Positions 25,106 through 33,561 of a stretch of 64,000 bases of DNA are shown piece by piece; the first letter of the stretch is position 1, and every line of letters begins with the position of its first letter. The position numbers and the translations under genes were made by a program. Source of the stretch: JBBRVW01 sp038246545 (lineage in GTDB: Bacteria; Actinomycetota; Actinomycetes; JACCUZ01); the NCBI GenBank assembly GCA_038246545.1, contig JBBRVW010000019.1, forward strand, positions 13,980 to 77,979, given 5' to 3'. The notes under the pieces are model-generated. The model had not been told where the DNA came from. It saw only the letters and a program-made list of their open reading frames with translations, and made no database searches.

Positions 25106-25843
25106 ATGACGACCGACCGGGAAGTGGTGCACGCGCTGGTGGCCGCGGAGCCGACGCTGCCCGGTGACCCGCACGGCACCGCGGGTGCCCTGCGTCGGCT
25201 GTGCACCGCGGCCGTGAGGTCGCTGCCGGCCGGGGGGGCCGGTGTGAGCCTGATGAGCGGCGAGGGGGTGCGGGGAGTGGCAGCGGCCTCGGATGCGGCC
25301 AGTGAGCGCATCGACGAGCTGCAGTTCACCCTCGGGGAGGGGCCGTGCATCGACGCGTTCCGCTCTCGGCGGCCGGTCCTCGAGCCCGACATGAGGGCTG
25401 GCGGGTCGGCTCGCTGGCCGGCCTACGGTCCGGCCGCGTGCGGGGAGGGTCTGCGGGCCGCGTTCGCCTTCCCCCTGCAGGTCGGCGCGGTCCGGCTGGG
25501 GGTGCTGGACGTGTACCGGCGCAGCCCGGGGACGTTGAGCGCACCGCAGCTGGCGCAGGCGCTGACGTTCGCCGACGTGGCGACCACGATGCTGCTGGAC
25601 GGCCAGGAGCAGGCTGCGCCCGGCTCGGCGGCGGACGGGCTCGACGAGGTCTTCGAGTACCGGTTCGAGCTGTACCAGGCGCAGGGCATGGTGATGGTGC
25701 AGCTGGCTGTCAGCCTCGTCGAGGCACTGGTCGTGATTCGGGCGTACGCTTTCTCTCACGACCGTGACCTCGCCGACGTCGCACGCGACGTGGTGACCGG
25801 TGGGCTCCGCCTGGACGATGCCCGAGGTGACCATGTGAGGTGA
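25106..25843 (+). CDS. GAF-ANTAR domain protein
   Basis: A 245-residue soluble regulator. The GAF domain spans about 25-170, with LGEGPCIDAFRSRRPVLEPDM as its recognisable central motif. The C-terminal three-helix ANTAR RNA-binding domain begins at about 185 (EYRFELYQAQGMVMVQLAVSLVEA) and ends with DVARDVVTG. ANTAR proteins usually bind dual-hexaloop RNA stems and block transcription termination; the ligand and RNA targets here are unknown. A second GAF-ANTAR gene starts 46 bases downstream. Confidence 0.87.
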   Translation: MTTDREVVHALVAAEPTLPGDPHGTAGALRRLCTAAVRSLPAGGAGVSLMSGEGVRGVAAASDAASERIDELQFTLGEGPCIDAFRSRRPVLEPDMRAGGSARWPAYGPAACGEGLRAAFAFPLQVGAVRLGVLDVYRRSPGTLSAPQLAQALTFADVATTMLLDGQEQAAPGSAADGLDEVFEYRFELYQAQGMVMVQLAVSLVEALVVIRAYAFSHDRDLADVARDVVTGGLRLDDARGDHVR

Positions 25844-25889
25844 CTACCGAGGTCAGCCGGCGCGGCGCATATCGACCGGGGAGGTTCAG

Positions 25890-26936
25890 ATGACTGTCGT
25901 GTCCACCCGACGCCTGGCCGACGTGTTCGTCGAGCTGGCCGACACCCTCGTCGACGACTTCGACGTGATCGAGTTCCTGATCATGGTCGCGCACCGCACC
26001 TCCGAGCTCATCGGGGCGGCGGACGTCGGGATCCTGCTGGCGGACCAGCGCGGGAACCTGCAGTTCATGGCGGGCTCCAACGAGGACGTCACGCGGCTCG
26101 AGCTGTTCCAGGTCCAGGTGCATGAGGGTCCGTGCCTGGACGCGTTCCGGGACGGCCAGCCGGTCGTGAACGCCGCGCTGGACGGCGCCCCGGACCGCTG
26201 GCCGCGCTTCGCGCCCCGCGCTGTGGAAGCCGGCTACCTGTCGGTGCACGCGTTCCCGCTGCGCCTGCGGGACCAGGTCATCGGCGCCATCGGCGTGTTC
26301 GGCAAGGACGACGTCCGCTGGGACGACACCGACGTCCACATCGCTCAGACGCTCGCGCACGTGGCCACCATCGGCCTGCTGCAGGAACGGGCGGTGCGCC
26401 GGGGGGCGGTCCTGTCCGAGCAGCTGCAGGCCGCGTTGAACAGCCGCATCGTCATCGAGCAGGCCAAGGGCGCCCTCGCGCAGTCCCAGGGTGTCAGCGT
26501 GGACGAGGCATTCGTCCGGTTGCGGGAGCACGCCCGCCGTTCGGGGACGCACCTCGTGGATGTGGCACATGCCGCCCTCGCCGACCCGGCAAGCGTGCCG
26601 GTGCCGCCCCCCTCGACGGGTTCCCGGACGGAGGCCGCGCCGCGCCGGCCAGCTCGTCGTGACCGCACGCCACCAGCCGGCTCACAGGTGGAGGACGCGC
26701 CTGGACCGCCCCAGGTCGGGCCGGTCGGGGACATCCTTGCCCGCGGCGACTCCCGGGACAGCGCCGCCGAGAGCCGGGACCGGGAGGCCGAGCTCCGGGG
26801 CGGCAGCGATGAGCAAGCCGGACTCGACCGGGAGTGGTCCCGCCGGGACCGTGACGCGGCCGCGTCCGACCGCGCCGATCTTGTCGACCGGCTGCGCGGC
26901 GACGACACCTCCGACCGTGCCCCCGAGCGCGAATAG
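25890..26936 (+). CDS. GAF-ANTAR domain protein with a charged tail
   Basis: A 348-residue protein. GAF domain about 10-165, with HEGPCLDAFRDGQPVV; ANTAR domain about 172-230, with ALNSRIVIEQAKGALAQSQG, VSVDEAFVRLREHARRS and DVAHAALA. Unlike its neighbour it has about 115 extra residues rich in Arg, Asp, Glu, Ser and Pro, including SRDREAELRGG and WSRRDRDAAASDRADLVDR. That tail resembles the Arg-Asp heptad linkers found ahead of GGDEF domains in actinobacteria, but no GGDEF follows. The ATG has GGGGAGG 6 bases upstream. Confidence 0.86.
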   Translation: MTVVSTRRLADVFVELADTLVDDFDVIEFLIMVAHRTSELIGAADVGILLADQRGNLQFMAGSNEDVTRLELFQVQVHEGPCLDAFRDGQPVVNAALDGAPDRWPRFAPRAVEAGYLSVHAFPLRLRDQVIGAIGVFGKDDVRWDDTDVHIAQTLAHVATIGLLQERAVRRGAVLSEQLQAALNSRIVIEQAKGALAQSQGVSVDEAFVRLREHARRSGTHLVDVAHAALADPASVPVPPPSTGSRTEAAPRRPARRDRTPPAGSQVEDAPGPPQVGPVGDILARGDSRDSAAESRDREAELRGGSDEQAGLDREWSRRDRDAAASDRADLVDRLRGDDTSDRAPERE

Positions 26937-27096
26937 CGCGCCCGCGATCGATCCACGACGCGGGCGGTTGGCGCTGGCCGCGAACCAGCACCGCCGAGTC
27001 CACCCGGACGCGTCCCCGCGGGCAGCCGCCCCGGACCCCGGCGGGTTCACCCCGGAGGCCCAGCCTGGCCCCGGCCCGCGGCAATCCGGAGTTGTC

Positions 27097-27441
27097 ATGG
27101 CTGTCCACCCGGAACGACGGCACGGTGCGATCACGAGCCCGGACGCCGAGTGCGCCCTGTGGGGCGAGCTCGACATGTTCACCGCCGAGACGGCCCGCAC
27201 GACCGCACGGGCGGCACTGATGAACGCCGGCCCCGGCCTGGTCATCGATGTCTCCGCAGTGACGTTCATCGACTGTTCCGGACTCGCCCCGCTCCTCGGG
27301 CTCGTCCGCGACGCACGAGCTGCCGGCGGCCGGGTCACCCTGGTCGGCGCGACAGCCGGGATGCGGCGTCTGCTCGGTGCCACCGGCCTGTCGGACGAGT
27401 TCGACCTGCGGCCGGCTCTCGCTGCGCGGCTGGCGCTCTGA
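27097..27441 (+). CDS. STAS domain protein, anti-sigma factor antagonist type
   Basis: A 114-residue SpoIIAA-like protein. The phosphorylation-site region is VTFIDCSGLAPLLGLVRDAR, with the conserved Asp-Cys-Ser, where Ser is the usual target of an anti-sigma kinase. Strand and helix order is complete, ending with LGATGLSDEFDLRP. It probably regulates a sigma factor through a partner-switch kinase that is not encoded in the window. Its stop overlaps the next ATG by one base. A long untranslated gap of 160 bases separates it from the ANTAR gene. Confidence 0.86.
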   Translation: MAVHPERRHGAITSPDAECALWGELDMFTAETARTTARAALMNAGPGLVIDVSAVTFIDCSGLAPLLGLVRDARAAGGRVTLVGATAGMRRLLGATGLSDEFDLRPALAARLAL

Positions 27442-27707
27442 TGGTGTACGCCCCGCCGACGGGATTCGTGGAACCGCAGCGCGCGGACCTCGACGGGCCT
27501 GGCCTCGCCCGCCGCTTCCACCGCTGGGCGGACTGCCCGCGGGTGCGTCACCCCGACCAGCTCCGGCCCGTCGACCGCCCGTACACCGCCGCCCGCTGCC
27601 GGGAGTGCGCAGATCCGTACGGCAACGAGGTCGAACGGTTTCCCGACGCGTGCCAGGTCGCCACCGGGTCCGGTGACCCTCCAGCGCCCCACCCCGGGGC
27701 TGCCTGA
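27441..27707 (+). CDS. Small Cys/His protein, unknown function
   Basis: An 88-residue protein starting on the last base of the STAS stop codon (TGATG), so it is translationally coupled. The middle holds RRFHRWADCPRVRHPDQLRP and AARCRECADPYG: one Cys near several His, then a CxxC, which could bind zinc. I do not recognise the family. The coupling suggests a role in the same signalling unit; this is inference. Confidence 0.55.
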   Translation: MVYAPPTGFVEPQRADLDGPGLARRFHRWADCPRVRHPDQLRPVDRPYTAARCRECADPYGNEVERFPDACQVATGSGDPPAPHPGAA

Positions 27708-27764
27708 CCGGCACCGCCTGAGGCGTACCCGCTCATCGCCGCTCGATCGGTCGGATGAAAGTTC

Positions 27765-27779
27765 GTTAGCGGAAGTAAC
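27765..27779 (+). promoter_or_regulatory. Candidate MarR operator (GTTA-N7-TAAC)
   Basis: An inverted repeat GTTA...TAAC, with wider imperfect arms AAGTTCGTTA and TAACGACTT, lies over the -35 and spacer of the marR promoter. Position fits autoregulation by the MarR protein. Confidence 0.5.
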
Positions 27780-27789
27780 GACTTCGGGG

Positions 27790-27795
27790 TAGGCT
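27790..27795 (+). promoter_or_regulatory. -10 box for a leaderless marR-MFS transcript
   Basis: TAGGCT, seven bases, then the GTG at 27803. Confidence 0.55.
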
Positions 27796-27802
27796 GGGGC
27801 TC

Positions 27803-28237
27803 GTGCCCACGATGACCAGCACCGCCGAGCTGGCGAGCGCGATGCGGGTGTCGGTGATGCGGCTCAGCCGCCGCCTTCGCACCGAGCGCGCCGACCACGA
27901 CCTCACCCTCACGCAGACTGCCGCGCTGGCGACCCTCGACCGGCACGGCCTGCTGACCCCGCGCGAGCTGGCCGACCACGAGCACGTCCAGCCCCCCTCC
28001 ATGACCCGCACCCTGGCGGCCCTCGAGGAGCTCGGCCTCATCAGCCGCACCCCGCACGCCACCGACGGCCGCCAGCACCTGGTGGCACTCACCGCCGACG
28101 CCAAGGCCCTCCTCAGGGAGGACCGCCGGCGCCGGGACGCGTGGCTGTCGCGGCGGCTCGCCGAGCTGACCCAGGACGAGCGCGACCTCCTGCGCGCCGC
28201 TGCCCCGCTACTCGACCGCATCACCCGTTCCGCATGA
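27803..28237 (+). CDS. MarR family transcriptional regulator
   Basis: A 144-residue winged-helix repressor. Recognition region: QTAALATLDRHGLLTPRELADHEHVQPPSMTRTLAALEELGLISR, with the wing TPHATDGRQHLVALT containing the conserved Asp-x-Arg. It overlaps the following MFS gene by four bases and has a palindrome in its own promoter, so it most likely represses this exporter operon until a ligand is bound. Confidence 0.92.
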   Translation: MPTMTSTAELASAMRVSVMRLSRRLRTERADHDLTLTQTAALATLDRHGLLTPRELADHEHVQPPSMTRTLAALEELGLISRTPHATDGRQHLVALTADAKALLREDRRRRDAWLSRRLAELTQDERDLLRAAAPLLDRITRSA

Positions 28238-29523
28238 GCCCGACCTTCCAGTCCCTGCGCAACCGCAACTACCGCTACTACGCCGCAGGCGGCGTCGTCT
28301 CGAACACCGGCACCTGGATGCAGCGCGTCGCCCAGGACTGGCTGGTGCTCCAGCTGTCCGGCCAGAGCGGGGTCGCGCTGGGCATCACCACCGGCCTGCA
28401 GTTCCTGCCGATGCTGCTGCTCGCGCCGTTCGCGGGAACGCTGGCCGACCGCTACTCCAAGCGCAAGGTGCTGATCGCCACCCAGGCGTTCATGGCCACG
28501 GTGGGCCTGGTTCTCGGCGTCCTCGACGTCACCGGGGTCGTCCAGGTCTGGCACGTCTACGTCCTGGCCCTGCTGCTGGGCGTCGGCGCGGCGTGCGACG
28601 CACCGGCCCGGCAGTCCTTCGTCATCGAGATGGTGGGCCGCGACGACCTGTCCAACGCGGTCGGTCTCAACAGCGCGTCGTTCAACCTCGGCCGGGTCAT
28701 CGGCCCGTCGGTGGCCGGCTTCCTCATCGTGCTGGTCGGCACCGGCCCGGTGTTCCTCATCAACGCGGCGTCGTTCGGCGCCGTGATCCTCGCGCTGGCG
28801 AAGATGCGCCCGGCCGAGCTGATGCCGGTGCCGCGCGCGGGCCGAGGCCGGGGGCAGCTGCTCGAGGGCATCCGCTACCTCCGGGCCCGGCCGGACCTGC
28901 TCACCGTGATGGTGATCGTGTTCTTCGTCGGGACCTTCGGCCTGAACTTCCAGCTCACGTCGGCCCTGATGGCGACCCAGGTGTTCCACAAGGGCGCGGG
29001 GGAGTACGGGTTGCTCGGCACCGTCGTCGCGATCGGCTCGCTGTCGGGCGCACTGCTTGCCGCGCGACGCGGCCGACCGCGCATCCGCCTCATCGTCGTC
29101 GCCGCCGTCGCGTTCGGCGTCGTCGAGATCGTCGCCGGGCTGATGCCGTCGTATTGGACGTTCATGGCGACACTGATCCCACTGGGCCTGTGCCAGATGA
29201 CGATGCTCAACTCCGCCAACGCGACGATGCAGCTGGCTGTCTCCCCGGCGATGCGGGGCCGGGTGATGGCGCTCTACATGGCGGTCCTCATGGGCGGCAC
29301 CCCCGTCGGTTCGCCCCTGATCGGGGCAGTGGCCGAGGCGTTCGGCCCCCGCTGGAGCCTGATCGGTGGCGGCGCGGTGTCGGCCTCCGCGGCGCTGGCC
29401 GCGGGCGGCCTGCTCGCCCGCCGGCGCGGCCTGGTCCTGCGCGACGAGCTGCGGGTGTCGGTGACCGCGCCACTGCGCGACCCCCAGCTCGAGGACACCC
29501 GCGAGACCGTCCAGCAGGGCTGA
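28234..29523 (+). CDS. MFS transporter, EntS-like exporter
   Basis: A 429-residue membrane protein. The start FQSLRNRNYRYYAAGGVVSN, the QRVAQDWLVLQLSG helix, the signature GTLADRYSKRKVLIA and the ACDAPARQSFVIEMVGRDDL segment are typical of the EntS/MFS_3 exporter group. About 12 helices. The ATG at 28234 overlaps marR (ATGA), fixing the start. Role: efflux of an unknown drug or siderophore under MarR control. Confidence 0.9.
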   Translation: MSPTFQSLRNRNYRYYAAGGVVSNTGTWMQRVAQDWLVLQLSGQSGVALGITTGLQFLPMLLLAPFAGTLADRYSKRKVLIATQAFMATVGLVLGVLDVTGVVQVWHVYVLALLLGVGAACDAPARQSFVIEMVGRDDLSNAVGLNSASFNLGRVIGPSVAGFLIVLVGTGPVFLINAASFGAVILALAKMRPAELMPVPRAGRGRGQLLEGIRYLRARPDLLTVMVIVFFVGTFGLNFQLTSALMATQVFHKGAGEYGLLGTVVAIGSLSGALLAARRGRPRIRLIVVAAVAFGVVEIVAGLMPSYWTFMATLIPLGLCQMTMLNSANATMQLAVSPAMRGRVMALYMAVLMGGTPVGSPLIGAVAEAFGPRWSLIGGGAVSASAALAAGGLLARRRGLVLRDELRVSVTAPLRDPQLEDTRETVQQG

Positions 29524-29580
29524 CCGGCCCGGACACCGGCGGTGCTGGCGCGCGCCGGTGAGGGTGGGAAGGATGATGGC

Positions 29581-30336
29581 ATGACCGAGGGCCTGAGCAG
29601 CACCGACTTCCTGCGCCACCTGCGCTCCGACACCGACCGGATGCTCGAGGTGACCACCGACCTCGATGCCGCCGTCCCCACCTGCCCGGGCTGGACGGTA
29701 CGTGACGCGCTCGTGCACACCGGATCCGTGTTCAGCCACAAGGTCGTGTCGATACGCACCGGCCGCCGCCCCCCGAGCGCGGACGACTGGGACCAGGGGC
29801 CGACCGCCGGAGCCGACCTCGACACCGTGCTCAGGTGGTTCCGCGAGCGGCGCGACGAGCTGCTCCTCGAGCTGACGTCCCGGGAGCCCCGCGAACAGGT
29901 CTGGACCTGGCACGAGGACCACCAGGACGTCGCGTTCTGGTGCCGCCGGATGGCCCAGGAGGCGGCAGTGCACCGGGTCGACGTCGAGAGCGGCACCGGG
30001 GCTGAGTCGCCGGTCGACCACGACCTCGCGGTCGACGGCGTCGACGAGGTGCTCGACTGGTTCCTCTGCTACCAGGCCGACGACGTCGGGTCTGACGGGC
30101 CGGGGCGCGGGACCGTCGCGGTCCGCACGGCCGACCGCATCTGGCGCCTGACGCTGACCGCTGACACCGTCGACATCGCCCGGCTGCCGGGCGCGTCCGA
30201 CAGCGTGGTCAGCGGGGAGGCCTCGGAGCTCTACCTGTGGCTGTGGGGACGCCGCCCCGACTCTGCCGTGCGCCTCGAGGGCGATGCCGCCCTGCTGGCG
30301 GGGTTTCGCGCGCGGCTGCACGTCGTGACCCAGTAG
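29581..30336 (+). CDS. Maleylpyruvate isomerase-family mycothiol-dependent enzyme
   Basis: A 251-residue protein with the DinB-like mycothiol-binding fold. The N-terminal domain has FLRHLRSDTDRMLEVTTDLD, then VPTCPGWTVRDALVHTGSVFSHK, the motif with the conserved Trp and metal His; further His come in FWCRRMAQEAAVHRVDVES. The C-terminal domain (about 160-250) matches the usual MDMPI C-terminal region. The family uses mycothiol, the actinobacterial low-molecular-weight thiol; the reaction here is unknown. The ATG at 29581 has a GGAAGGA upstream. Confidence 0.85.
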   Translation: MTEGLSSTDFLRHLRSDTDRMLEVTTDLDAAVPTCPGWTVRDALVHTGSVFSHKVVSIRTGRRPPSADDWDQGPTAGADLDTVLRWFRERRDELLLELTSREPREQVWTWHEDHQDVAFWCRRMAQEAAVHRVDVESGTGAESPVDHDLAVDGVDEVLDWFLCYQADDVGSDGPGRGTVAVRTADRIWRLTLTADTVDIARLPGASDSVVSGEASELYLWLWGRRPDSAVRLEGDAALLAGFRARLHVVTQ

Positions 30337-30341
30337 CCGGC

Positions 30342-31460
30342 GTGCCGACGTACGACGTCGTCGTCGCGGGGCTCGGCGGGTTCGGCAGCGCCACCGCCGC
30401 GCACCTCGCCGCCCGGGGAGTGCGGGTGCTGGGGATCGACCCCCGGCCGGGGGCGCACTGCGAGGGCTCGAGCCATGGCGAGTCCCGCATCGTCCGGCAG
30501 GTCTACTTCGAGGGCGCGGCCTACGTTCCCCTGCTGCAGCGCACCTACGAGCTGTGGGCCGACCTCGCCGACGAGTCAGGGCAGGCCTTGCTGCACCGCA
30601 CCGGCGGCCTGTTCCTCGGCAGGCCCGGCACAAGGGTCTTTCGCGGCAGCCAGGAGACGGCGCGCCACTGGGACCTCGAGCACGAGGTGCTCGACGCCGC
30701 CGAGGTGCACCGCAGGTTTCCCGCGATGCGTCCTCCGGACGACGTTGCAGCCCTCTACGAGCCGCAGGCCGGCTGGGTGCGGCCGGAGTCGGCCGTCGCC
30801 GCGCACCTGCGCCGGGCCGCGGGTGCGGGTGCCGAGCTGCGGCACGACGAGTCGGTCACCGGTTGGACCGCCAGGGCCGACGGTGTGCGGGTCGACACCA
30901 CCCGGGGCGTCGTCGACGCCGGTGCCCTGGTGCTGGCCCCCGGCCGGTGGGCGCCCGAGCTGGTGCGGCTGGACCTGCCGCTCGTCGTCGAGCGCCGGGT
31001 CCAGCACTGGTTCGCCCCGCCGGAGGTCGACGACTTCCGCACCGGCCGGCTCCCGGTGTGGATCTGGGACCGGGCCGACGGCACCTCGATGTACGGGGCG
31101 CCAGCTCCGGACGGCGGTGTCGACGTCAAGGCCGCGGTGCACTTCTGCGGTGACCGGCCGGCCGACCAGTGGGACGTCGACGAGCTCGCCGCCGCGCTCG
31201 GCGAGCTGTTCCCGGGGCTGGGGAGGCGGCACACCCGCGAGGCCGAGTGCTGGTACACGCTCACGCCCGACGAGGACTTCGTCGTCGGGCCGCACCCGGA
31301 GTCCGATCGCGTCCTGGTCGCCTGCGGCTTCTCCGGGCACGGGTTCAAGTTCACGCCGGTGCTGGGTGAGGTCCTGGCCGACCTGGCCACCTCGGGCACC
31401 ACGCCGTTCGACCTGTCGACGTTCGACCCGGCGCGCATCGTTGCCCCGCGCCCGGCGTGA
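30342..31460 (+). CDS. Sarcosine oxidase / N-methyltryptophan oxidase-like flavoenzyme
   Basis: A 372-residue FAD-dependent amine oxidase. The dinucleotide fold is VVVAGLGGFGSATAAHLAARG, followed by the family motif GSSHGESRIVRQVYFEG. Near the C-terminus AECWYTLTPDEDFVVGPHPES carries the Cys that bonds FAD covalently in monomeric sarcosine oxidase, and CGFSGHGFKFTPVLGE closes the FAD site. Substrate probably a small N-methylated amino acid. The GTG at 30342 is fixed by the Rossmann start; its stop overlaps the next gene by four bases. Confidence 0.9.
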   Translation: MPTYDVVVAGLGGFGSATAAHLAARGVRVLGIDPRPGAHCEGSSHGESRIVRQVYFEGAAYVPLLQRTYELWADLADESGQALLHRTGGLFLGRPGTRVFRGSQETARHWDLEHEVLDAAEVHRRFPAMRPPDDVAALYEPQAGWVRPESAVAAHLRRAAGAGAELRHDESVTGWTARADGVRVDTTRGVVDAGALVLAPGRWAPELVRLDLPLVVERRVQHWFAPPEVDDFRTGRLPVWIWDRADGTSMYGAPAPDGGVDVKAAVHFCGDRPADQWDVDELAAALGELFPGLGRRHTREAECWYTLTPDEDFVVGPHPESDRVLVACGFSGHGFKFTPVLGEVLADLATSGTTPFDLSTFDPARIVAPRPA

Positions 31461-31969
31461 ACCTCTTCGTCGCCGTCCGGCCGCCGGCCGAGGCGCTGGC
31501 CCACGCTGCGGCCGCGGTGCGGGAGGTGCTCGCCGTCGAGCCCGGGCCGCGGTGGGTGCCGCCGGAGCGCTGGCACCTCACCCTCGCCTTCTACGGCGAG
31601 GTCGACGACCGCGAGCTGCCGCGGCTGACGCGCCGGCTCGACCGGGCGCTCGCCGACGTAGCGCCGATGACGCTGGCGCTGACCGGCGCCGGGACGTTCT
31701 CGCGGCGCGCGGTCTGGCTCGGGGTGTCCGGTGACGTCGGCCCGTTGCGTCGCGCAGCCGCTGCCGTCAGTCTCGAGCCGCGCCCCTACCGGCCGCACCT
31801 CACGGTCGCGCGCCTGCGCGGCGGCACGGACCCGAGCGCCGCGGTCGAGGCCCTGGCGGCGTACGAGGGGCCGTCGTGGACCGCGACCGAGGTGCAGCTC
31901 GTCGAGTCGCACCTGGGCCCCTCGCCGCGCTACCTCGACGTGCGCACCTGGGAGCTGGGCCCGCCGTAG
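31457..31969 (+). CDS. thpR: RNA 2',3'-cyclic phosphodiesterase
   Basis: A 170-residue 2H phosphoesterase (LigT/ThpR). The two catalytic HxT motifs are ERWHLTLAFYGEV and YRPHLTVARLRGG, at the expected spacing; MNLFVAVRPPAEA is the usual N-terminus. It opens 2',3'-cyclic phosphates in RNA. The start overlaps the flavoenzyme stop (GTGA). Its stop codon TAG doubles as part of a -10 box for the next tiny ORF. Confidence 0.92.
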   Translation: MNLFVAVRPPAEALAHAAAAVREVLAVEPGPRWVPPERWHLTLAFYGEVDDRELPRLTRRLDRALADVAPMTLALTGAGTFSRRAVWLGVSGDVGPLRRAAAAVSLEPRPYRPHLTVARLRGGTDPSAAVEALAAYEGPSWTATEVQLVESHLGPSPRYLDVRTWELGPP

Positions 31970-31972
31970 GGT
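31967..31972 (+). promoter_or_regulatory. -10 box for a leaderless small ORF
   Basis: TAGGGT overlaps the thpR stop codon and stands six bases before the ATG at 31979. Confidence 0.45.
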
Positions 31973-31978
31973 CGGAGC

Positions 31979-32062
31979 ATGGACCCGAGGGCGCGACGGC
32001 TGGTGGTGCTGGGCACGCTGGCGCTGCTGATCGTCCTCGTCGTCGCCGGCGCCCTGGCCTGA
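31979..32062 (+). CDS. 27-residue single-helix membrane protein
   Basis: Reads MDPRARRLVV followed by LGTLALLIVLVVAGALA and a stop. The product is a basic N-terminus plus one hydrophobic helix, the shape of a real small membrane protein. A TAGGGT -10 box six bases upstream gives it its own leaderless start. Two strong hairpins follow the stop. It is below the size that gene finders usually report. Function unknown; it could be a regulatory membrane peptide. Confidence 0.5.
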   Translation: MDPRARRLVVLGTLALLIVLVVAGALA

Positions 32063-32125
32063 CCCGGCCGAGGCGCGGATCGCCCGCCGCCTCAGCCGCG
32101 TTCCTGTCGCTTCCCACGGCCCGCT

Positions 32126-32161
32126 GTCGCCTCCCGGGGGTTGCAACCCGTGGGAGGCGAC
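32126..32161. terminator. Nested palindrome, probable bidirectional terminator
   Basis: Ten-base arms GTCGCCTCCC and GGGAGGCGAC enclose a second perfect palindrome, GGGTTGCAACCC. It lies between convergent genes. No long T tract follows. Confidence 0.55.
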
Positions 32162-32164
32162 GGT

Positions 32165-32184
32165 CGATCACGTTTACGTGATCG
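32165..32184. terminator. Palindrome CGATCACGT-TT-ACGTGATCG
   Basis: Nine-base perfect arms around TT, three bases after the previous hairpin. The GATCACG core recurs in the hairpins at 48.6 kb, so this may be a dispersed actinobacterial intergenic palindrome used as a terminator. Confidence 0.5.
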
Positions 32185-32224
32185 CCGGACGAGATTCGGC
32201 AGTGGTGAGGGGGGCGGGCGGGGG

Positions 32225-33198
32225 CTACCAGGCGTAGGCCTCGGGGGCCGGGCCGCCGGGGCCGGGGAAGATCTCGTCCAGCCGGGTCATGACGTCCCTG
32301 GTGAGCCGGACCTTCAGGGCGCGCAGCGAGCCCTCCAGCTGCTCCATCGTCCTCGGGCCGATGATCGGCCCGGTCACGCCGGGCTGGGCGAGCAGCCACG
32401 CCAGACCGACGTCGGCGGGGTTCTCGCCGAGCTCGTCGCAGAGGTCCTCGTAGGCCTTGATGGCCTTGCGGTTCTCCTTGAGGGCGTCCTTGGCGCGTCC
32501 GGCGAGCCGGCGCTTGCCCTGCTCGGTCTTGCGGATGATGCCGCCCAGCAGGCCGCCGTGCAGCGGTGACCACGGGATGACGCCGAGGCCGTAGCCCTGG
32601 CAGGCCGGCAGCACCTCGAGCTCGATGTCGCGGGTGAGCAGGTTGTAGATCGACTGCTCGCTGACCAGACCGGTCGACCCGCGACGTCGCGCCGCCTCCA
32701 TGCCCTGGGCGATGTGCCAGCCGGCGTGGTTCGACGATCCGAAGTAGAGGACCTTCCCCTGCGTGCGCAGGACGTCGAATGCCTCCCAGATCTCGTTCCA
32801 CGGCGTGTCCCGGTCGACGTGGTGCATCTGGTATAGGTCGAGGTGGTCGGTCTGCAGCCGCCGCAGCGACTCGTCGCACGCCCGGCGGATGTTGCGGGCC
32901 GAGAGGAACGTGTCGTTGGGCCAGTCGCTCATCGAGCCGTACAGCTTGGTAGCGATCACTGTCTTCTCGCGCCGGCCGCCCCCTGCGCGAACCACCTGCC
33001 CACGATCTGCTCGGTGATCCCCTCGCCCTTCGCCCAGCCGTAGACGTTGGCCGTGTCGAAGAAGTTGATCCCGAGGTCGAGAGCGCGGTCCATGATCGCG
33101 TGCGAGTCCTCTTCCGAGGTCTCGGGCCCGAAGTTCATGGTGCCCAGGCAGAGCCGGCTGACGGACAGGCCGCTGCGGCCCAGGTGCGTGTAGTCCAT
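32225..33198 (-). pseudogene. Aldo/keto reductase gene with a one-base frameshift
   Basis: From ATG 33198 the frame reads MDYTHLGRSGLSVSRLCLG and the catalytic DTANVYGWAKGEG up to WFAQG. At the C5 run 32979-32983 (G5 on the coding strand) it leaves frame, and another frame continues GGRREKTVIATKLYGSMSD, then YQMHHVDRDTPWNEIWEAF and a complete C-terminus ending PEAYAW. Restoring one G gives a 324-residue reductase with the full Asp-Tyr-Lys-His tetrad. Because both sides are well preserved, the break is either very recent or a homopolymer sequencing error. Confidence 0.85.
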
Positions 33199-33561
33199 GC
33201 CGGGTTCGTCCCCCGGGCCGGTCCGCCGCACACGTGCATTGACCGCAGGGTCCCCCGGGTGGACGGTGGGGGAGGCCGACCGGGCCGGCTCCCCCCACGG
33301 CCCGTCGGCAAGGTCCGCGCCCAGCCACTCCTCTTCCCGGCCCGGCGCGGACCGCCTCTGCCCCGGTCCCGTCCCCTCCATGCGGGCGGCGTCCCTCGGA
33401 GGCCTTGGTGCCGCGGTGTCGGGACGGAGCCCCTCCACCGTCGGCCGCTGCGGCCTCGGCGTCCATCCGCCGATCGGCCCGCCTCCACGGTCGTGCGGTG
33501 GAGCCGCGGGCCGGTGGGACTCCGCGCGGGTCACGGCCGCGCCCAGGCCTAGGCTCGGCCG
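33199..33561. other. 363-base divergent intergenic region
   Basis: This stretch separates the aldo/keto reductase (minus) from an MFS gene (plus). Apart from the -10 box just before the MFS start I see no gene, repeat or structured RNA. Open frames here are short and lack start signals. Confidence 0.5.
33550..33555 (+). promoter_or_regulatory. -10 box for a leaderless transcript
   Basis: TAGGCT, six bases, then the GTG at 33562. Confidence 0.55.

Noticed and set aside
27766..30633. 955-codon minus-strand open frame
   Set aside because: It lies antisense to marR, an MFS gene and a mycothiol-family gene, all with recognisable motifs, and has no start signal of its own.
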